Source of the DNA: an uncultured Xanthomonas sp.
Lineage (GTDB): Bacteria > Pseudomonadota > Gammaproteobacteria > Xanthomonadales > Xanthomonadaceae
NCBI GenBank assembly: GCA_943912265.1
Contig: CALTTS010000005.1
Span: 1-64,000, forward strand
Reading direction: 5' to 3'
DNA length: 64,000 bases
This document shows, piece by piece, positions 1-8,242 of this stretch. A program made the position numbers and the translations under genes. How positions within the stretch are numbered: the first letter of the stretch is position 1; each line of letters begins with the position of its first letter. A model generated the notes under the pieces. It saw only the letters and a program-made list of their open reading frames with translations. It was not told the DNA's origin and searched no databases.

Positions 1-615
1 CGCGCTGGTCGGCGAAGAAGCCGGTCTTGTGCGCGCCGGCCGGGTCGGCGCGGAAGCGCACGCCGTGCTCGGTGATGATCGCCGGCTCGGTGCCGGTGTC
101 ACCGCGGAAGTCGAAGCTTTCCTGCTTCTGCACGTGTTCCTCGGCGAAGGCGTGGAAACGGCAGCCGGGGAAGTGCGCGCGCAGTGCGTCGTAGATCCAT
201 TCGCGGTGGCGGAACATGCCGGCCGAGAAGAACTCCACCACCAGCAGGTCGCCGTAGCGGTCCACCACCAGCCCGGACAGGTCGTCGCCCTCGCTGTGCA
301 CCACGCGCCAGGCGTCGGACACGGCGTCCAGCCCCAGCACGTTGCGGCGCAAATCCACCGCGGTGCCGATGCGGCGCATGAACCAGTCCGCGTCGATCAA
401 CGCGTCCGGGTCGTTCTCGACCATGCGCAGGGCGATGCGCGAATGGCCGTTGTAGAAGCCGCGGCCGATCCACTCGCCGTCCACGCCGACGACATCGACG
501 ACGGCGCCGGGCTTGGGCTTCTGCGCGGGTTTCTCGACGAGTTTCTGGAAGATCCACGGATGGGTGGAGCGCCAGGCGTTTTTCAGGCGGACGACGGGAT
601 ACGGGCTGTTCATCC
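1..615 (-). CDS. rlmI: 23S rRNA (cytosine-C5) methyltransferase RlmI, 3' part missing
   Basis: The first 205 codons of a class I SAM-dependent rRNA methyltransferase; the gene runs off the left edge of the window. The N-terminus (MNSPYPVVRLKNAWRS) leads into a PUA-like RNA-binding domain, then the RlmI-type linker with GDDLSGLVVDRYGD and the signature GAHKTGFFADQR close to the edge. The catalytic Rossmann domain would lie beyond the window. In E. coli RlmI methylates C1962 of 23S rRNA. The start at 615 has a TAGAAT box six bases upstream and no Shine-Dalgarno sequence, so it is probably translated from a leaderless mRNA. The family assignment is firm. The exact target base is inferred from the family. 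Confidence 0.9.
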
Positions 616-621
616 GCGCAT

Positions 622-627
622 TCTACG
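622..627 (-). promoter_or_regulatory. -10 box for leaderless rlmI transcript
   Basis: TAGAAT read on the minus strand, six bases before the rlmI ATG. Transcription would start at or next to the A of the start codon. No good -35 hexamer is visible. The same spacing recurs at several other genes in the window. Confidence 0.5.
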
Positions 628-698
628 CGGGCCGGCCGCACCGCCGCTGGCCGCGCCGGCGTGCCACCATGCGGGCGTCCGCGGACCGGAGGGCGACG

Positions 699-1225
699 AT
701 GATCAGGCGTCTGGCGCTGTCCAGGGTGTACGGCTGGCTCGAGGCCGGGCCGGTGGTGCTGCTGAGCACCGCCGAGCGCGGCAAGGCCAACGTGATGACG
801 ATGAGCTGGCACACGATGCTCGATTTCGACCCGCCGCTGCTGGCCTGCGTGGTGGGCGAGGGCGACCACAGCTTCCGCGCGCTGCGGCGCACCGGCGAGT
901 GCGTGATCGCCATCCCTGGCGCGGGCATGGCCGAGCGCGTGGTGGGCATCGGCAACTGCTCCGGGCGCGAGGTGGACAAGTTCGCCCGCTTCGGCCTGAA
1001 GACGAAGCCGGCCTCGCAGGTGCGGGCGCCGCTGCTGCCCGAATGCGCGGTCAACCTGGAATGCCGCGTGGTCGACACCCGCATGGTGCGGCGCTACGAC
1101 CTGTTCGTGCTCGAAGGCGTGGTCGCCTGGCAGGACAGCGCGAGGCGCCGCTGCTGCACCACCGCGGCCGGGGCACGTTCAGCGTGGACGGGCCGCGCAT
1201 CACGCTGCCTTCGCGGATGCGCTGA
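699..1225 (+). pseudogene. Flavin-reductase-like protein, frameshifted near its C-terminus
   Basis: The first 147 codons match the intact flavin-reductase-like protein encoded at 17973-18518 (shared SWHT/GWHT, GECV, GNCSG, EVDKFARFGL and an ECRV/ECRL motif). After AGC at 1137-1139 the frame drifts into an arginine/cysteine-rich tail. The expected ending, HHRGRGTFSVDG then RITLPSRMR, is in the frame that starts with GAG at 1142 and stops at 1225. One base is missing around 1140-1141. Repaired, it would be 175 aa, against 181 aa for the paralogue. The start at 699 follows GGAGGG at 688-693. Family members bind FMN and reduce it or use it. A sequencing error cannot be excluded. Confidence 0.75.
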
Positions 1226-1280
1226 GGGCGCCTGCCTGAACGGCCGCGGTTGACGCGGGCGTGGGCCTGCCCGGAGAATG

Positions 1281-1400
1281 CGGCGCAGAAGGGGAGTAGC
1301 TCCCAGACGTTGTCGCCGTCAGTTCGGGCCGCAAGGCCCCGGTGCAACGGCAGTCGCGCAAGGCGGCTGCGAGCGAGACCTTCGCCACGCTGGCGAAGGT
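1281..1400 (+). promoter_or_regulatory. yybP-ykoY family manganese riboswitch
   Basis: Carries both conserved ends of the yybP-ykoY aptamer: GAAGGGGAGUAGC at 1288-1300 and GAGCGAGACCUUCGCC at 1371-1386, separated by paired GC-rich arms. The 3' strand GACCTTCGCC (1377-1386) can pair either with GAAGG at the 5' end (P1) or perfectly with GGCGAAGGTC just downstream (1391-1400), a clear two-state switch. There is no U-run after that hairpin, so control is more likely translational or Rho-linked than by an intrinsic terminator. It lies 108 bases before a TerC family gene, the same pairing as E. coli alx. The motif is known to sense Mn2+; the mode of control here is inferred. Confidence 0.88.
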
Positions 1401-1508
1401 CCGTCCCGAACTCCCGATCCCTCCGATCCGAATTCGTGGCCGAGCCGCCGTCCGGCGCCGGTTCCCGCCCCATGCGCCATTCGGCACACCCAACGGAGAG
1501 AGACAAGC

Positions 1509-2465
1509 ATGCAGACGATCGCCAACCCCTGGCTGTGGGGCGGATTCATTGCCGTGGTCATCGCGGCCCTGCTGGCCGACCTGGTGCTGATGCGCCACGG
1601 CGGCCCGCACAAGGTCACCTTCAAGGAAGCGCTGTGGTGGTCGATCGGCTGGGTCGCGCTGGCGCTGCTGTTCGACCTCGGCCTGTGGTGGTACCTGCGC
1701 GAGGCGGTGGATGCGGTCACCGCCAACCGCGTCGGCCTGGAGTTCCTGACCGGCTACCTGGTCGAGAAGTCGCTGGCGGTGGACAACATCTTCGTGTTCC
1801 TGATGGTGATGACCTACTTCGCCGTGCCCGAGGAGCAGCGCCAGCGCGTGCTGGTGCTCGGCGTGCTGGGCGCGATTGCCCTGCGCGCGGTCATGATTTT
1901 CGCCGGCGCCGCGCTGCTGGCGCGCTTCCACTGGCTGTTGTACGTGTTCGGCGCATTCCTGCTGCTGACCGGCATCAAGATGTGGTTCTCGGCCGGGCAG
2001 GAGCCCGATCTGGAAGCCAACCCGGTACTGCGCTGGATGCGTGGCCACCTGCGCATCGCTCCGGGCTACAACGGCAACCGCCTGATGACGGTGAAGGACG
2101 GCGTGCGCCACTTCACCCCGCTGTTCGTGGTGCTGATCCTGATCGCGGTGACCGACGTGATCTTCGCGGTGGACAGCATTCCGGCGATCTTCGCCATCAC
2201 CGTCGACCCGTTCGTGGTGCTGACCTCCAACGTGTTCGCGGTGCTGGGCCTGCGCGCGATGTTCTTCCTGCTGGCCGGCATGGCCGACCGTTTCCACCTG
2301 CTGCCGTACGGGCTGGCGGTGATCCTGGTGTTCATCGGCGGCAAGATGCTGCTGATCGACGTGTTCAAGATGCCGGTGCTGGTCTCGCTGGGCGGCGTGG
2401 TGGCGATCCTGGCCGCGACGATGTGGCTGAGCCTGAAGATCCCGCCGAAGCACGAAACGGCCTGA
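1509..2465 (+). CDS. TerC/Alx family integral membrane protein, probable manganese exporter
   Basis: 318 aa, almost wholly hydrophobic, with about nine membrane segments. It shows the two acidic family motifs: EKSLAVDNIFVFL near residue 80 and TDVIFAVDSIPAIFAI near residue 215. Its length matches Alx (321 aa in E. coli). TerC proteins were named for tellurite resistance, but several export Mn2+, and the yybP-ykoY riboswitch upstream supports that role. The ATG at 1509 follows GGAGAGAGAC. A CT-rich stretch at 1411-1424 could pair with this ribosome site when the riboswitch is in one state (inference). The gene stands alone, ahead of a rhomboid gene in the same direction. Confidence 0.9.
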   Translation: MQTIANPWLWGGFIAVVIAALLADLVLMRHGGPHKVTFKEALWWSIGWVALALLFDLGLWWYLREAVDAVTANRVGLEFLTGYLVEKSLAVDNIFVFLMVMTYFAVPEEQRQRVLVLGVLGAIALRAVMIFAGAALLARFHWLLYVFGAFLLLTGIKMWFSAGQEPDLEANPVLRWMRGHLRIAPGYNGNRLMTVKDGVRHFTPLFVVLILIAVTDVIFAVDSIPAIFAITVDPFVVLTSNVFAVLGLRAMFFLLAGMADRFHLLPYGLAVILVFIGGKMLLIDVFKMPVLVSLGGVVAILAATMWLSLKIPPKHETA

Positions 2466-2558
2466 CCCGCCCGCTCGGCACGCAATGGGCGACGGCGTTG
2501 CATGGATGGAACGCCGCCCGCCCTTGCATCGGCGCCGTCCCGGCGCCATTGCGGAAGC

Positions 2559-3380
2559 ATGGAACGACACGATGATTCTCCGCCGCCCGTGCACCGGGAC
2601 GACGACGCTCCCGCCGTCGCCGCCGGGCACGACCGCCGCCGCGTGCTGCGCGCGCTCAACGTCAGCCTCGGCGCGGTGCTGCTGCTGGTCGCGGTGTACA
2701 GCGCGCAGGGCAGTTTCGACTGGACGCCGCTGGCGGTGGCGCCGCATGCCGTGGCCGGCCTGTGGGGCGTGCTGACCGCGCCGCTGCTGCACGGTTCGGC
2801 CGCGCACCTGGCGGCCAATGCGGTGGCGCTGCTGATCCTCGGCACCTTGGCCGGCAGTGTGTATCCGCGCGCCACGCTGCGTGCGCTGCCCTTGCTGTGG
2901 CTGGGTTCCGGGTTGGGCGCGTGGTGGCTGGGCGACCCCGGCACGCATCACCTCGGCGCCAGCGGCGTCGCCCACGGGCTGATGTTCCTGGTGTTCGCGC
3001 TCGGCCTGCTGCGCCGCGACCGTGCCGCGATCGCCGCCGGCATGATCGCCTTCCTGTTCTACGGCAGCATGCTGCTGACCGTGCTGCCGCACGCGCCCGG
3101 CGTGTCGTGGCAGTCGCACCTGGGCGGCGCACTGGGCGGCGTGCTGGCGGCATGGCTGTTCCGCCGCGCCGACCCGCCGCTGCCGCGCAGGCGCTACGAC
3201 TGGGAGGACGAGGACGACGAGGCCGCGCTGGCCGGATCGGAGGCGGCCGCGCAGTTCGAGCCGCCCCCGCCGCGCGAGGTGCCGGTGCTGTGGCATCGGC
3301 CCGCGGATGCCGGCGGCGTGGTGCTGCGTTTCGTGCGCCGCCGCGACGGGCAGGGAGAGGATGGAGCGCCGCAGGGGTGA
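2559..3380 (+). CDS. Rhomboid family intramembrane serine protease
   Basis: 273 aa, six or so membrane helices after a charged N-terminus (MERHDDSPPP). The nucleophile motif LGASGVAHG (GxSG) is present, and the catalytic histidine sits in SHLGGALGG in a later helix, the expected Ser-His dyad spacing. A histidine/asparagine-containing helix (HGSAAHLAANAVAL) forms the oxyanion side. The cytoplasmic C-terminal tail is acidic then proline-rich (DWEDEDDE, PPPPRE). Rhomboids cut single-span membrane proteins; the substrate is unknown. An ATG at 2502 is in frame, but 2559 follows GGAAG and is the more likely start. Confidence 0.85.
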   Translation: MERHDDSPPPVHRDDDAPAVAAGHDRRRVLRALNVSLGAVLLLVAVYSAQGSFDWTPLAVAPHAVAGLWGVLTAPLLHGSAAHLAANAVALLILGTLAGSVYPRATLRALPLLWLGSGLGAWWLGDPGTHHLGASGVAHGLMFLVFALGLLRRDRAAIAAGMIAFLFYGSMLLTVLPHAPGVSWQSHLGGALGGVLAAWLFRRADPPLPRRRYDWEDEDDEAALAGSEAAAQFEPPPPREVPVLWHRPADAGGVVLRFVRRRDGQGEDGAPQG

Positions 3381-3410
3381 CGGTATAGTGACGCTCTCCG
3401 CCAAACTGTC

Positions 3411-4274
3411 ATGTCGCCGATGATCGCCTTGCGCCGCCGCCCGCTGCTGTCCTTCGTCGTCCTGTCCGTCGGCCTTGCCGCCTGTTCGTCGCAGCCACGG
3501 CCGGCGCAACGCCCGTCGGCTGGGGCAGACGTCACCGATCCCTCGGCCGAGCGCCAGCCCGGCTACCTCGCCCGCGAGGTGCTGCCCGACAGCCAGGCCC
3601 TGCTGCCGCCGCCGCCGGCCGCGGGGTCGCCCGGCTTCGCGCTGGACGAACAGGTCAACCGCGAGGGCCGCGCGCTGCTGGACACGCCGCGCGGCCACCA
3701 GGCCACGCTCGATGCCGAGCTGTCGTTCCCGGCCGCGGCGGGCACCTACGCCTGCGCGCTCGGCGTGCCGGTGACGCGCGCGGACACGCCGCGCCTGTAC
3801 CTGCTGCTGCAGCGCACGCGCACCGACGCCGGCCGTTCGGTGACCCGGGCCAAGGAGCACTACCAGCGTGCGCGGCCGTTCATGGTCAACGGCGGGCCGA
3901 CGTGCGCGCCCGAGGACGAGGACGGGCTGCGCAAGAACGGCTCGTATCCGTCCGGGCATACCGCCATTGGCTGGGCCTGGGCGCTGACGCTGGCGGAAGT
4001 CGCGCCGGACCGCGCCGATGCCGTGCTTGCGCGCGGGCGCGCCTATGCCGAAAGCCGGCTGGTGTGCAACGTGCACTGGCAGAGCGACATCCTCGAAGGC
4101 CGCTTCATGGCCGCCGGCACCGTGGCCAGGCTGCACGCGTCGGCGCAGTACCGCGCCGACGTGGCGGCCGCGCGGCAGGAAGTGGCCGATGCGCGCGCGC
4201 GCGGCCTGAAGCCGGATCGCGACTGCGCGGCCGAGGCCGAGGCCTTGAAGCTGCGCCCGGCCAGCGCGCTCTGA
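3411..4274 (+). CDS. Class A acid phosphatase (PAP2 superfamily) lipoprotein
   Basis: 287 aa. A lipoprotein signal peptide ends LSVGLAAC, so it should be lipid-anchored on the periplasmic side. The three PAP2 phosphatase motifs are in order: KEHYQRARPF (KX6RP), YPSGHTA (PSGH) and SRLVCNVHWQSD (SRX5HX3D). This matches PhoN-type nonspecific acid phosphatases of about 250 aa, which remove phosphate from nucleotides and sugars in the periplasm. A TATAGT box at 3384-3389 is a likely -10. An internal ATG at 3420 (MIALRRR) is an alternative start that would leave a more typical signal peptide. Confidence 0.88.
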   Translation: MSPMIALRRRPLLSFVVLSVGLAACSSQPRPAQRPSAGADVTDPSAERQPGYLAREVLPDSQALLPPPPAAGSPGFALDEQVNREGRALLDTPRGHQATLDAELSFPAAAGTYACALGVPVTRADTPRLYLLLQRTRTDAGRSVTRAKEHYQRARPFMVNGGPTCAPEDEDGLRKNGSYPSGHTAIGWAWALTLAEVAPDRADAVLARGRAYAESRLVCNVHWQSDILEGRFMAAGTVARLHASAQYRADVAAARQEVADARARGLKPDRDCAAEAEALKLRPASAL

Positions 4275-4299
4275 GCCGCCGCCGCAAGCCGTGCCGCCG

Positions 4300-5082
4300 T
4301 CAGGGCTGCACGGTTTCGGTTTCGACCACCATGTCCAGCACGTAGGCCACGGCGCTGGCATCGGCCGGCGGGTTGGGTACCGGGTAGCGCTTCAGGCGCA
4401 GCACGTTGCGGGTGCCGGGCTGGTGCCGGTAGCCCTCGATCGGCGCGTAGAAGTTCTGCCATTCGCCGCGCGGCGCGCTTTCCAGCCCCTGCGCGTCGAA
4501 GTGCACTTCGCGCACGTGCAGGCAGCGGGCGTCCTTCGCCAGCGGGTGCGGGCAGGGCACCTCCTCGGCGGCGATCTCGTAGAACACCGTTTCGCCGGGG
4601 TTGCCGTAGCGGGTCTGCGCGGTCGGCGTGCCGGTGAACACCAGCACGTCGCCGTTGCGCGCGGTCAGCTGCAGGCGCGGCGGTTCGCTCTGCACCGCGA
4701 ACGGCAGCGCGCCTTCCACACGCGTGGCCACCGCATCGTCGAGCAGGGCCAGCTTCGGGTCGGCGCAGGCCATCAGGGTGGAGGCGAGCCGGTTCACCTT
4801 CAGCGTGGCCGCGTCGGTGGCGTAGGCGGCGGCCATGCGGTTGCACAGGTTGCCGATGGCCAGGCGGCCGTCGGCGAAGTCGAGCTGCACCGGCGCGTCG
4901 CGGCGCACGAGCAGCGTGTCCACCCGCCTGCCGTGCGCATCGCGCGCGTCGGTGAGCTGCCAGTGGTAGCGCGGCAGCGCCTCGGCGGCGGCCTCCGGCG
5001 GCAGCGGCGAGGTCAGGGTCAGCGGCGCATGGGTGGCGCAGGCGGCCAGTGCGAGGGGCAGCAGCAAGCAGGCGGATTTCAT
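4300..5082 (-). CDS. META/DUF4377 domain lipoprotein
   Basis: 260 aa with a lipobox (LPLALAAC). Residues about 35-150 resemble the META domain found in HslJ (YHWQLTDARDAHG, then LCNRMAAAY). The last 80 residues end RYPVPNPPADASAVAYVLDMVVE, typical of the DUF4377 module often fused to META. Such proteins are periplasmic or outer-membrane anchored and have been linked to stress or aromatic-compound resistance; the biochemical role is not known. It converges with the acid phosphatase gene and lies 25 bases downstream of uppP in the same direction. Confidence 0.8.
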   Translation of the reverse strand: MKSACLLLPLALAACATHAPLTLTSPLPPEAAAEALPRYHWQLTDARDAHGRRVDTLLVRRDAPVQLDFADGRLAIGNLCNRMAAAYATDAATLKVNRLASTLMACADPKLALLDDAVATRVEGALPFAVQSEPPRLQLTARNGDVLVFTGTPTAQTRYGNPGETVFYEIAAEEVPCPHPLAKDARCLHVREVHFDAQGLESAPRGEWQNFYAPIEGYRHQPGTRNVLRLKRYPVPNPPADASAVAYVLDMVVETETVQP

Positions 5083-5107
5083 CGCGCGACTCCTTTGCGT
5101 GTGGGGA

Positions 5108-5938
5108 TCAGTTGCCGGCGGGCACGAGCAGCAGCAGGGCGATGCCGAGGATAAACCGGTAGACCGCGAACACGGTGAAGCGGTGCCCCTTGATGTAGTT
5201 CAGCAGCCACTTCACCGCGACGAAGGCGGTGACCGCACTGGCGACGAAGGCCACGGCCAGCGCGGTCCAGTCCTCGTGCGCGGCCTCGCCGTTGCGGATC
5301 ACATGCAGCAGCTCGTAGCCGGTGGCGGCGAACATGGTCGGGATGCCGACGAGGAAAGCGAACTCGGTGGCCGCCGCGCGCAGCGTGGTGCCGGCCAGCA
5401 GCGCGACGAAGATGGTGGCCGCCGAGCGCGAGGTGCCGGGGAACACGCCGGCCACCACCTGCGCCACGCCGACCAGGACCGCCACCGTCCAGGTGATCGT
5501 GGCGCGTTCGCCCAGCGCCTGCGCGCGACGCGCGGCGAAGTGCTCGGCCAGCAGCATCCACGCGCCGCCCAGCACCAGCGCCCACGCGATCGGCGTGACC
5601 TGGTCGGGCAGTTCGAAACCGAGTTTCTTGACGATCAGGCCGAGCACGGCGGTGACGCCGAACGCGGCGGCCAGCTTGAGCGCGTAGTCGCGCGGCGGCT
5701 GGGCGGAAGGCGCCGCGCGGGCCGGGTCGACGAAGCCCAGCGCCAGTTGCACCAGCCGTTCGCGGTAGATCAGCACCACCGCGAGGATGGCGCCGGCCTG
5801 GATGCCGATGTTGAACAGGTCCGAACGGTGCCCCAGCCAGCGCTCGGCGATCAGCAGGTGGCCGGTGCTGGAGATCGGCAGGAATTCGGTGATGCCTTCG
5901 ATGACGCCGAGCAGCAGCGCCTGGAGCAGGTCGGACAC
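5108..5938 (-). CDS. uppP: Undecaprenyl-diphosphatase UppP (BacA)
   Basis: 276 aa inner-membrane protein that recycles the lipid carrier undecaprenyl diphosphate by removing one phosphate; needed for peptidoglycan and O-antigen synthesis, and overexpression gives bacitracin resistance. The two catalytic motifs are present: EGITEFLPISSTGHL near the N-terminus and FPGTSRSAATI (PGxSRSxxT) near residue 165. E. coli UppP is 273 aa. The start is taken as GTG at 5938 (VSDLLQALLLGVIEG), where family similarity begins, with AGGA upstream; the open frame continues further but has no family match. Divergent from glnA. Confidence 0.93.
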   Translation of the reverse strand: MSDLLQALLLGVIEGITEFLPISSTGHLLIAERWLGHRSDLFNIGIQAGAILAVVLIYRERLVQLALGFVDPARAAPSAQPPRDYALKLAAAFGVTAVLGLIVKKLGFELPDQVTPIAWALVLGGAWMLLAEHFAARRAQALGERATITWTVAVLVGVAQVVAGVFPGTSRSAATIFVALLAGTTLRAAATEFAFLVGIPTMFAATGYELLHVIRNGEAAHEDWTALAVAFVASAVTAFVAVKWLLNYIKGHRFTVFAVYRFILGIALLLLVPAGN

Positions 5939-6064
5939 GGGAGGACGATCCTGGGCGGAGGGACGCGCAAGGATACGCGGGCGGCGCGTTGCCGCGCCGG
6001 TCCCGGTGATGGGCGGGCACGGCTTGCCGGCCTTGAACCTGATTTGCGCAAACCCTTCCGCATG

Positions 6065-6081
6065 TGCACCAATTTCGTGCA
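6065..6081 (+). promoter_or_regulatory. NtrC enhancer site upstream of glnA
   Basis: TGCACCAATTTCGTGCA is an inverted repeat one base away from the NtrC consensus TGCACY-N5-GGTGCA. It sits about 75 bases before the sigma54 -24/-12 element of glnA, a normal place for an NtrC activator site. Confidence 0.8.
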
Positions 6082-6142
6082 ACGAGTCTGGCAGGATGGA
6101 ATTCCGCCTTTTCCAATCAATGGGTTGCGGCGGGCCCGGCAC

Positions 6143-6158
6143 TGGCACGGGATTTGCG
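6143..6158 (+). promoter_or_regulatory. Sigma54 (RpoN) promoter of glnA
   Basis: TGGCACGGGATTTGCG matches the -24/-12 consensus TGGCACG-N4-TTGC, with exactly ten bases between the invariant GG (6144-6145) and GC (6156-6157). Transcription would start near 6169, giving a leader of about 27 bases before the glnA ATG. Confidence 0.88.
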
Positions 6159-6195
6159 TGATGATCGGAGAGTCTTCCCACCCCGAGGTCCCCAG

Positions 6196-7605
6196 ATGTC
6201 CCAGGAACACGTTGAAAAGTTGATCAAGGACAACAAGGTCGAGTTCGTCGACCTGCGTTTCGTCGACATGCGCGGCGTGCAGCAGCACGTCACCTTCCCG
6301 ATCAGCATCGTCGAGCCGAGCCTGTTCGAGGAAGGCAAGATGTTCGACGGTTCCTCGATCGCCGGCTGGAAGGGCATCAACGAATCGGACATGGTGCTGC
6401 TGCCCGACCCGGACACCGCCTACGTCGACCCGTTCTACGCGGACCCGACCCTGGTGCTGACCTGCGACGTGCTCGAGCCGTCCACCATGCAGGGCTACTC
6501 GCGCGACCCGCGCGGCATCGCCAAGCGCGCCGAGGCCTACCTGAAGTCCTCCGGCATCGCCGACGTCGCCTTCTTCGGCCCGGAGCCGGAGTTCTTCATC
6601 TTCGACTCGGTGCGCTTCGCCAACGACATGGGCCACACCTTCTTCGAAGTGGGTTCGGAGGAGGGCGCTTGGAACAGCGGTGCCAAGCTCGACGGCGCCA
6701 ACAGCGGCTACCGCCCGGGCATCAAGGGCGGCTACTTCCCGGTGCCGCCGACCGACTCGCTGCATGACCTGCGCGCCGAGATGGTCAAGACGCTGGAACA
6801 GGTCGGCATCGAGACCGAAGTCCACCACCACGAAGTGGCCACCGCCGGCCAGTGCGAGATCGGCACCAAGTTCAACTCGCTGGTGAAGAAAGCCGACGAG
6901 CTGCTGACGATGAAGTACATCGTCAAGAACGTGGCCTTCCGCAACGGCAAGACCGCCACCTTCATGCCCAAGCCGATCGTCGGCGACAACGGCAGCGGCA
7001 TGCACGTGCACCAGTCGCTGGCCAAGGGCGGCAGCAACCTGTTCACCGGCGACGGCTACGGCGGCCTGAGCCAGCTGGCGCTGTGGTACATCGGCGGCAT
7101 CTTCAAGCACGCCAAGGCGATCAACGCCTTCTCCAACTCGGGCACCAACAGCTACAAGCGCCTGGTGCCGGGCTTCGAGGCGCCGGTGATGCTGGCCTAC
7201 TCGGCGCGCAACCGCTCGGCCTCGTGCCGCATCCCGTGGGTGTCCAACCCGAAGGCGCGCCGCATCGAAATGCGCTTCCCCGACCCGCTGCAGTCCGGCT
7301 ACCTGACCTTCACCGCGCTGATGATGGCCGGCCTGGACGGCATCAAGAACCAGATCGACCCGGGCGAGCCGAGCGACAAGGACCTGTACGACCTGCCGCC
7401 GGAAGAAGAGAAGAAGATCCCGCAGGTCTGCTCCAGCCTGGATCAGGCACTGGAAGCGCTGGACAAGGACCGCGAGTTCCTCAAGGCCGGCGGTGTCATG
7501 TCCGACGATTTCATCGACGGTTACATCGCGTTGAAGATGCAGGAAGTGACCAAGTTCCGCGCGGCCACGCATCCGCTCGAATACCAGCTGTACTACGCCA
7601 ACTGA
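6196..7605 (+). CDS. glnA: Glutamine synthetase type I
   Basis: 469 aa, the length of enterobacterial GlnA. It makes glutamine from glutamate, ammonia and ATP as a cytoplasmic dodecamer. Visible motifs are the beta-Grasp start (VEFVDLRFVDMRGV), FDGSSIAGW, the metal and ATP site (FGPEPEFFIFD, KPIVGDNGSGMHVHQS), NRSASCRIP, and the adenylylation site LYDLPPEE, so activity should be tuned by GlnE. It is the first gene of the nitrogen block and has its own NtrC site and sigma54 promoter. The start MSQEHVEKL is the family start; upstream in-frame codons cover the promoter and are not coding. A strong hairpin follows the gene. Confidence 0.97.
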   Translation: MSQEHVEKLIKDNKVEFVDLRFVDMRGVQQHVTFPISIVEPSLFEEGKMFDGSSIAGWKGINESDMVLLPDPDTAYVDPFYADPTLVLTCDVLEPSTMQGYSRDPRGIAKRAEAYLKSSGIADVAFFGPEPEFFIFDSVRFANDMGHTFFEVGSEEGAWNSGAKLDGANSGYRPGIKGGYFPVPPTDSLHDLRAEMVKTLEQVGIETEVHHHEVATAGQCEIGTKFNSLVKKADELLTMKYIVKNVAFRNGKTATFMPKPIVGDNGSGMHVHQSLAKGGSNLFTGDGYGGLSQLALWYIGGIFKHAKAINAFSNSGTNSYKRLVPGFEAPVMLAYSARNRSASCRIPWVSNPKARRIEMRFPDPLQSGYLTFTALMMAGLDGIKNQIDPGEPSDKDLYDLPPEEEKKIPQVCSSLDQALEALDKDREFLKAGGVMSDDFIDGYIALKMQEVTKFRAATHPLEYQLYYAN

Positions 7606-7618
7606 GGCAATGACGGCA

Positions 7619-7647
7619 TCGGTGCCGGGCCGCGTGCCCGGCACCGA
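7619..7647 (+). terminator. Strong hairpin after glnA
   Basis: Twelve-base perfect stem (TCGGTGCCGGGC paired with GCCCGGCACCGA) with a five-base loop, 14 bases after the glnA stop. No U-run follows, so it may act as an mRNA-stabilising or Rho-assisted end rather than a classical terminator. The rest of the 280 bp gap to the PII gene shows a further 8-bp inverted repeat at 7767-7795 but no recognisable sigma54 site. Confidence 0.5.
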
Positions 7648-7885
7648 CGTCGAGTGCGTCGAGAGGAGCCGCCGCGAGGCGGCGGCCTGCAGGGGATTGC
7701 AGGTGCCCGTGCCCGGCGATGCGTCGGGCAACGGGCCGATGGCCGCGATGCGGCCATCCGTCAGCGGGGCATGCAGGCCGCAAGCCGGCATGCCCGCAGT
7801 GCAGCGGCGTCGCCTGCCATCGGCGTCGCCATCGAGCAGCGTTCGGCCGCAAATGGGCCGGTCCATCCACCAACGGGGTATGCAC

Positions 7886-8224
7886 ATGAAACTGATCACC
7901 GCCGTCATCCGACCGTTCAAGCTGGACGAGGTGCGCGAAGCCCTCGCCCAGGCCGGCGTGTCGGGCATCACCGTGACCGAAGTGAAAGGCTTCGGCCGCC
8001 AGAAGGGCCATACCGAGCTGTACCGCGGCGCCGAGTACGTCGTCGATTTCCTGCCCAAGATCAAGATCGAGACCGTGGTCACCGACGACCGCCTGGATGC
8101 CGTGCTGGAAGCCATCCAGCAGTCCGCCGGCACCGGCAAGATCGGCGACGGCAAGATCTTCGTGACCACGATCGAGCAGGTCATCCGCATCCGCACCGGC
8201 GAAATCGGCGCCGACGCGCTCTAA
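7886..8224 (+). CDS. glnK: PII nitrogen regulatory protein (GlnK/GlnB)
   Basis: 112 aa, the exact family length. PII trimers sense 2-oxoglutarate and ATP/ADP, are uridylylated by GlnD, and control glutamine synthetase adenylylation, NtrB and AmtB. The T-loop is intact (GHTELYRGAEYVVDF) with the uridylylation Tyr at position 51; the B-loop TGKIGDGKIF and C-loop are present. The start chosen gives the usual MKLITAVIRPFKL; an ATG six bases earlier would add two residues. Eighteen bases separate it from amtB, so it is called GlnK rather than GlnB on linkage; the sequence alone does not separate the two. Confidence 0.95.
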   Translation: MKLITAVIRPFKLDEVREALAQAGVSGITVTEVKGFGRQKGHTELYRGAEYVVDFLPKIKIETVVTDDRLDAVLEAIQQSAGTGKIGDGKIFVTTIEQVIRIRTGEIGADAL

Positions 8225-8242
8225 CCCCCACTCGGAGCCCCC

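Noticed and set aside
1200..4361. A 1053-codon minus-strand frame opposite the TerC, rhomboid and phosphatase genes
   Set aside because: Arg/Gln/His-rich with no domain. It runs antisense to three genes with clear families and a riboswitch.
6041..6053. TTGCGCAAA as a second NtrC site before glnA
   Set aside because: It is a short palindrome but lacks the TGCAC-N5-GTGCA pattern. The site at 6065 is far better.
7748..7763. TGGCCGCGATGCGGC as a sigma54 promoter for the PII-amtB operon
   Set aside because: The GG-N10-GC spacing is right, but the -24 lacks CACG and the -12 lacks TT. It is no better than expected by chance in GC-rich DNA.
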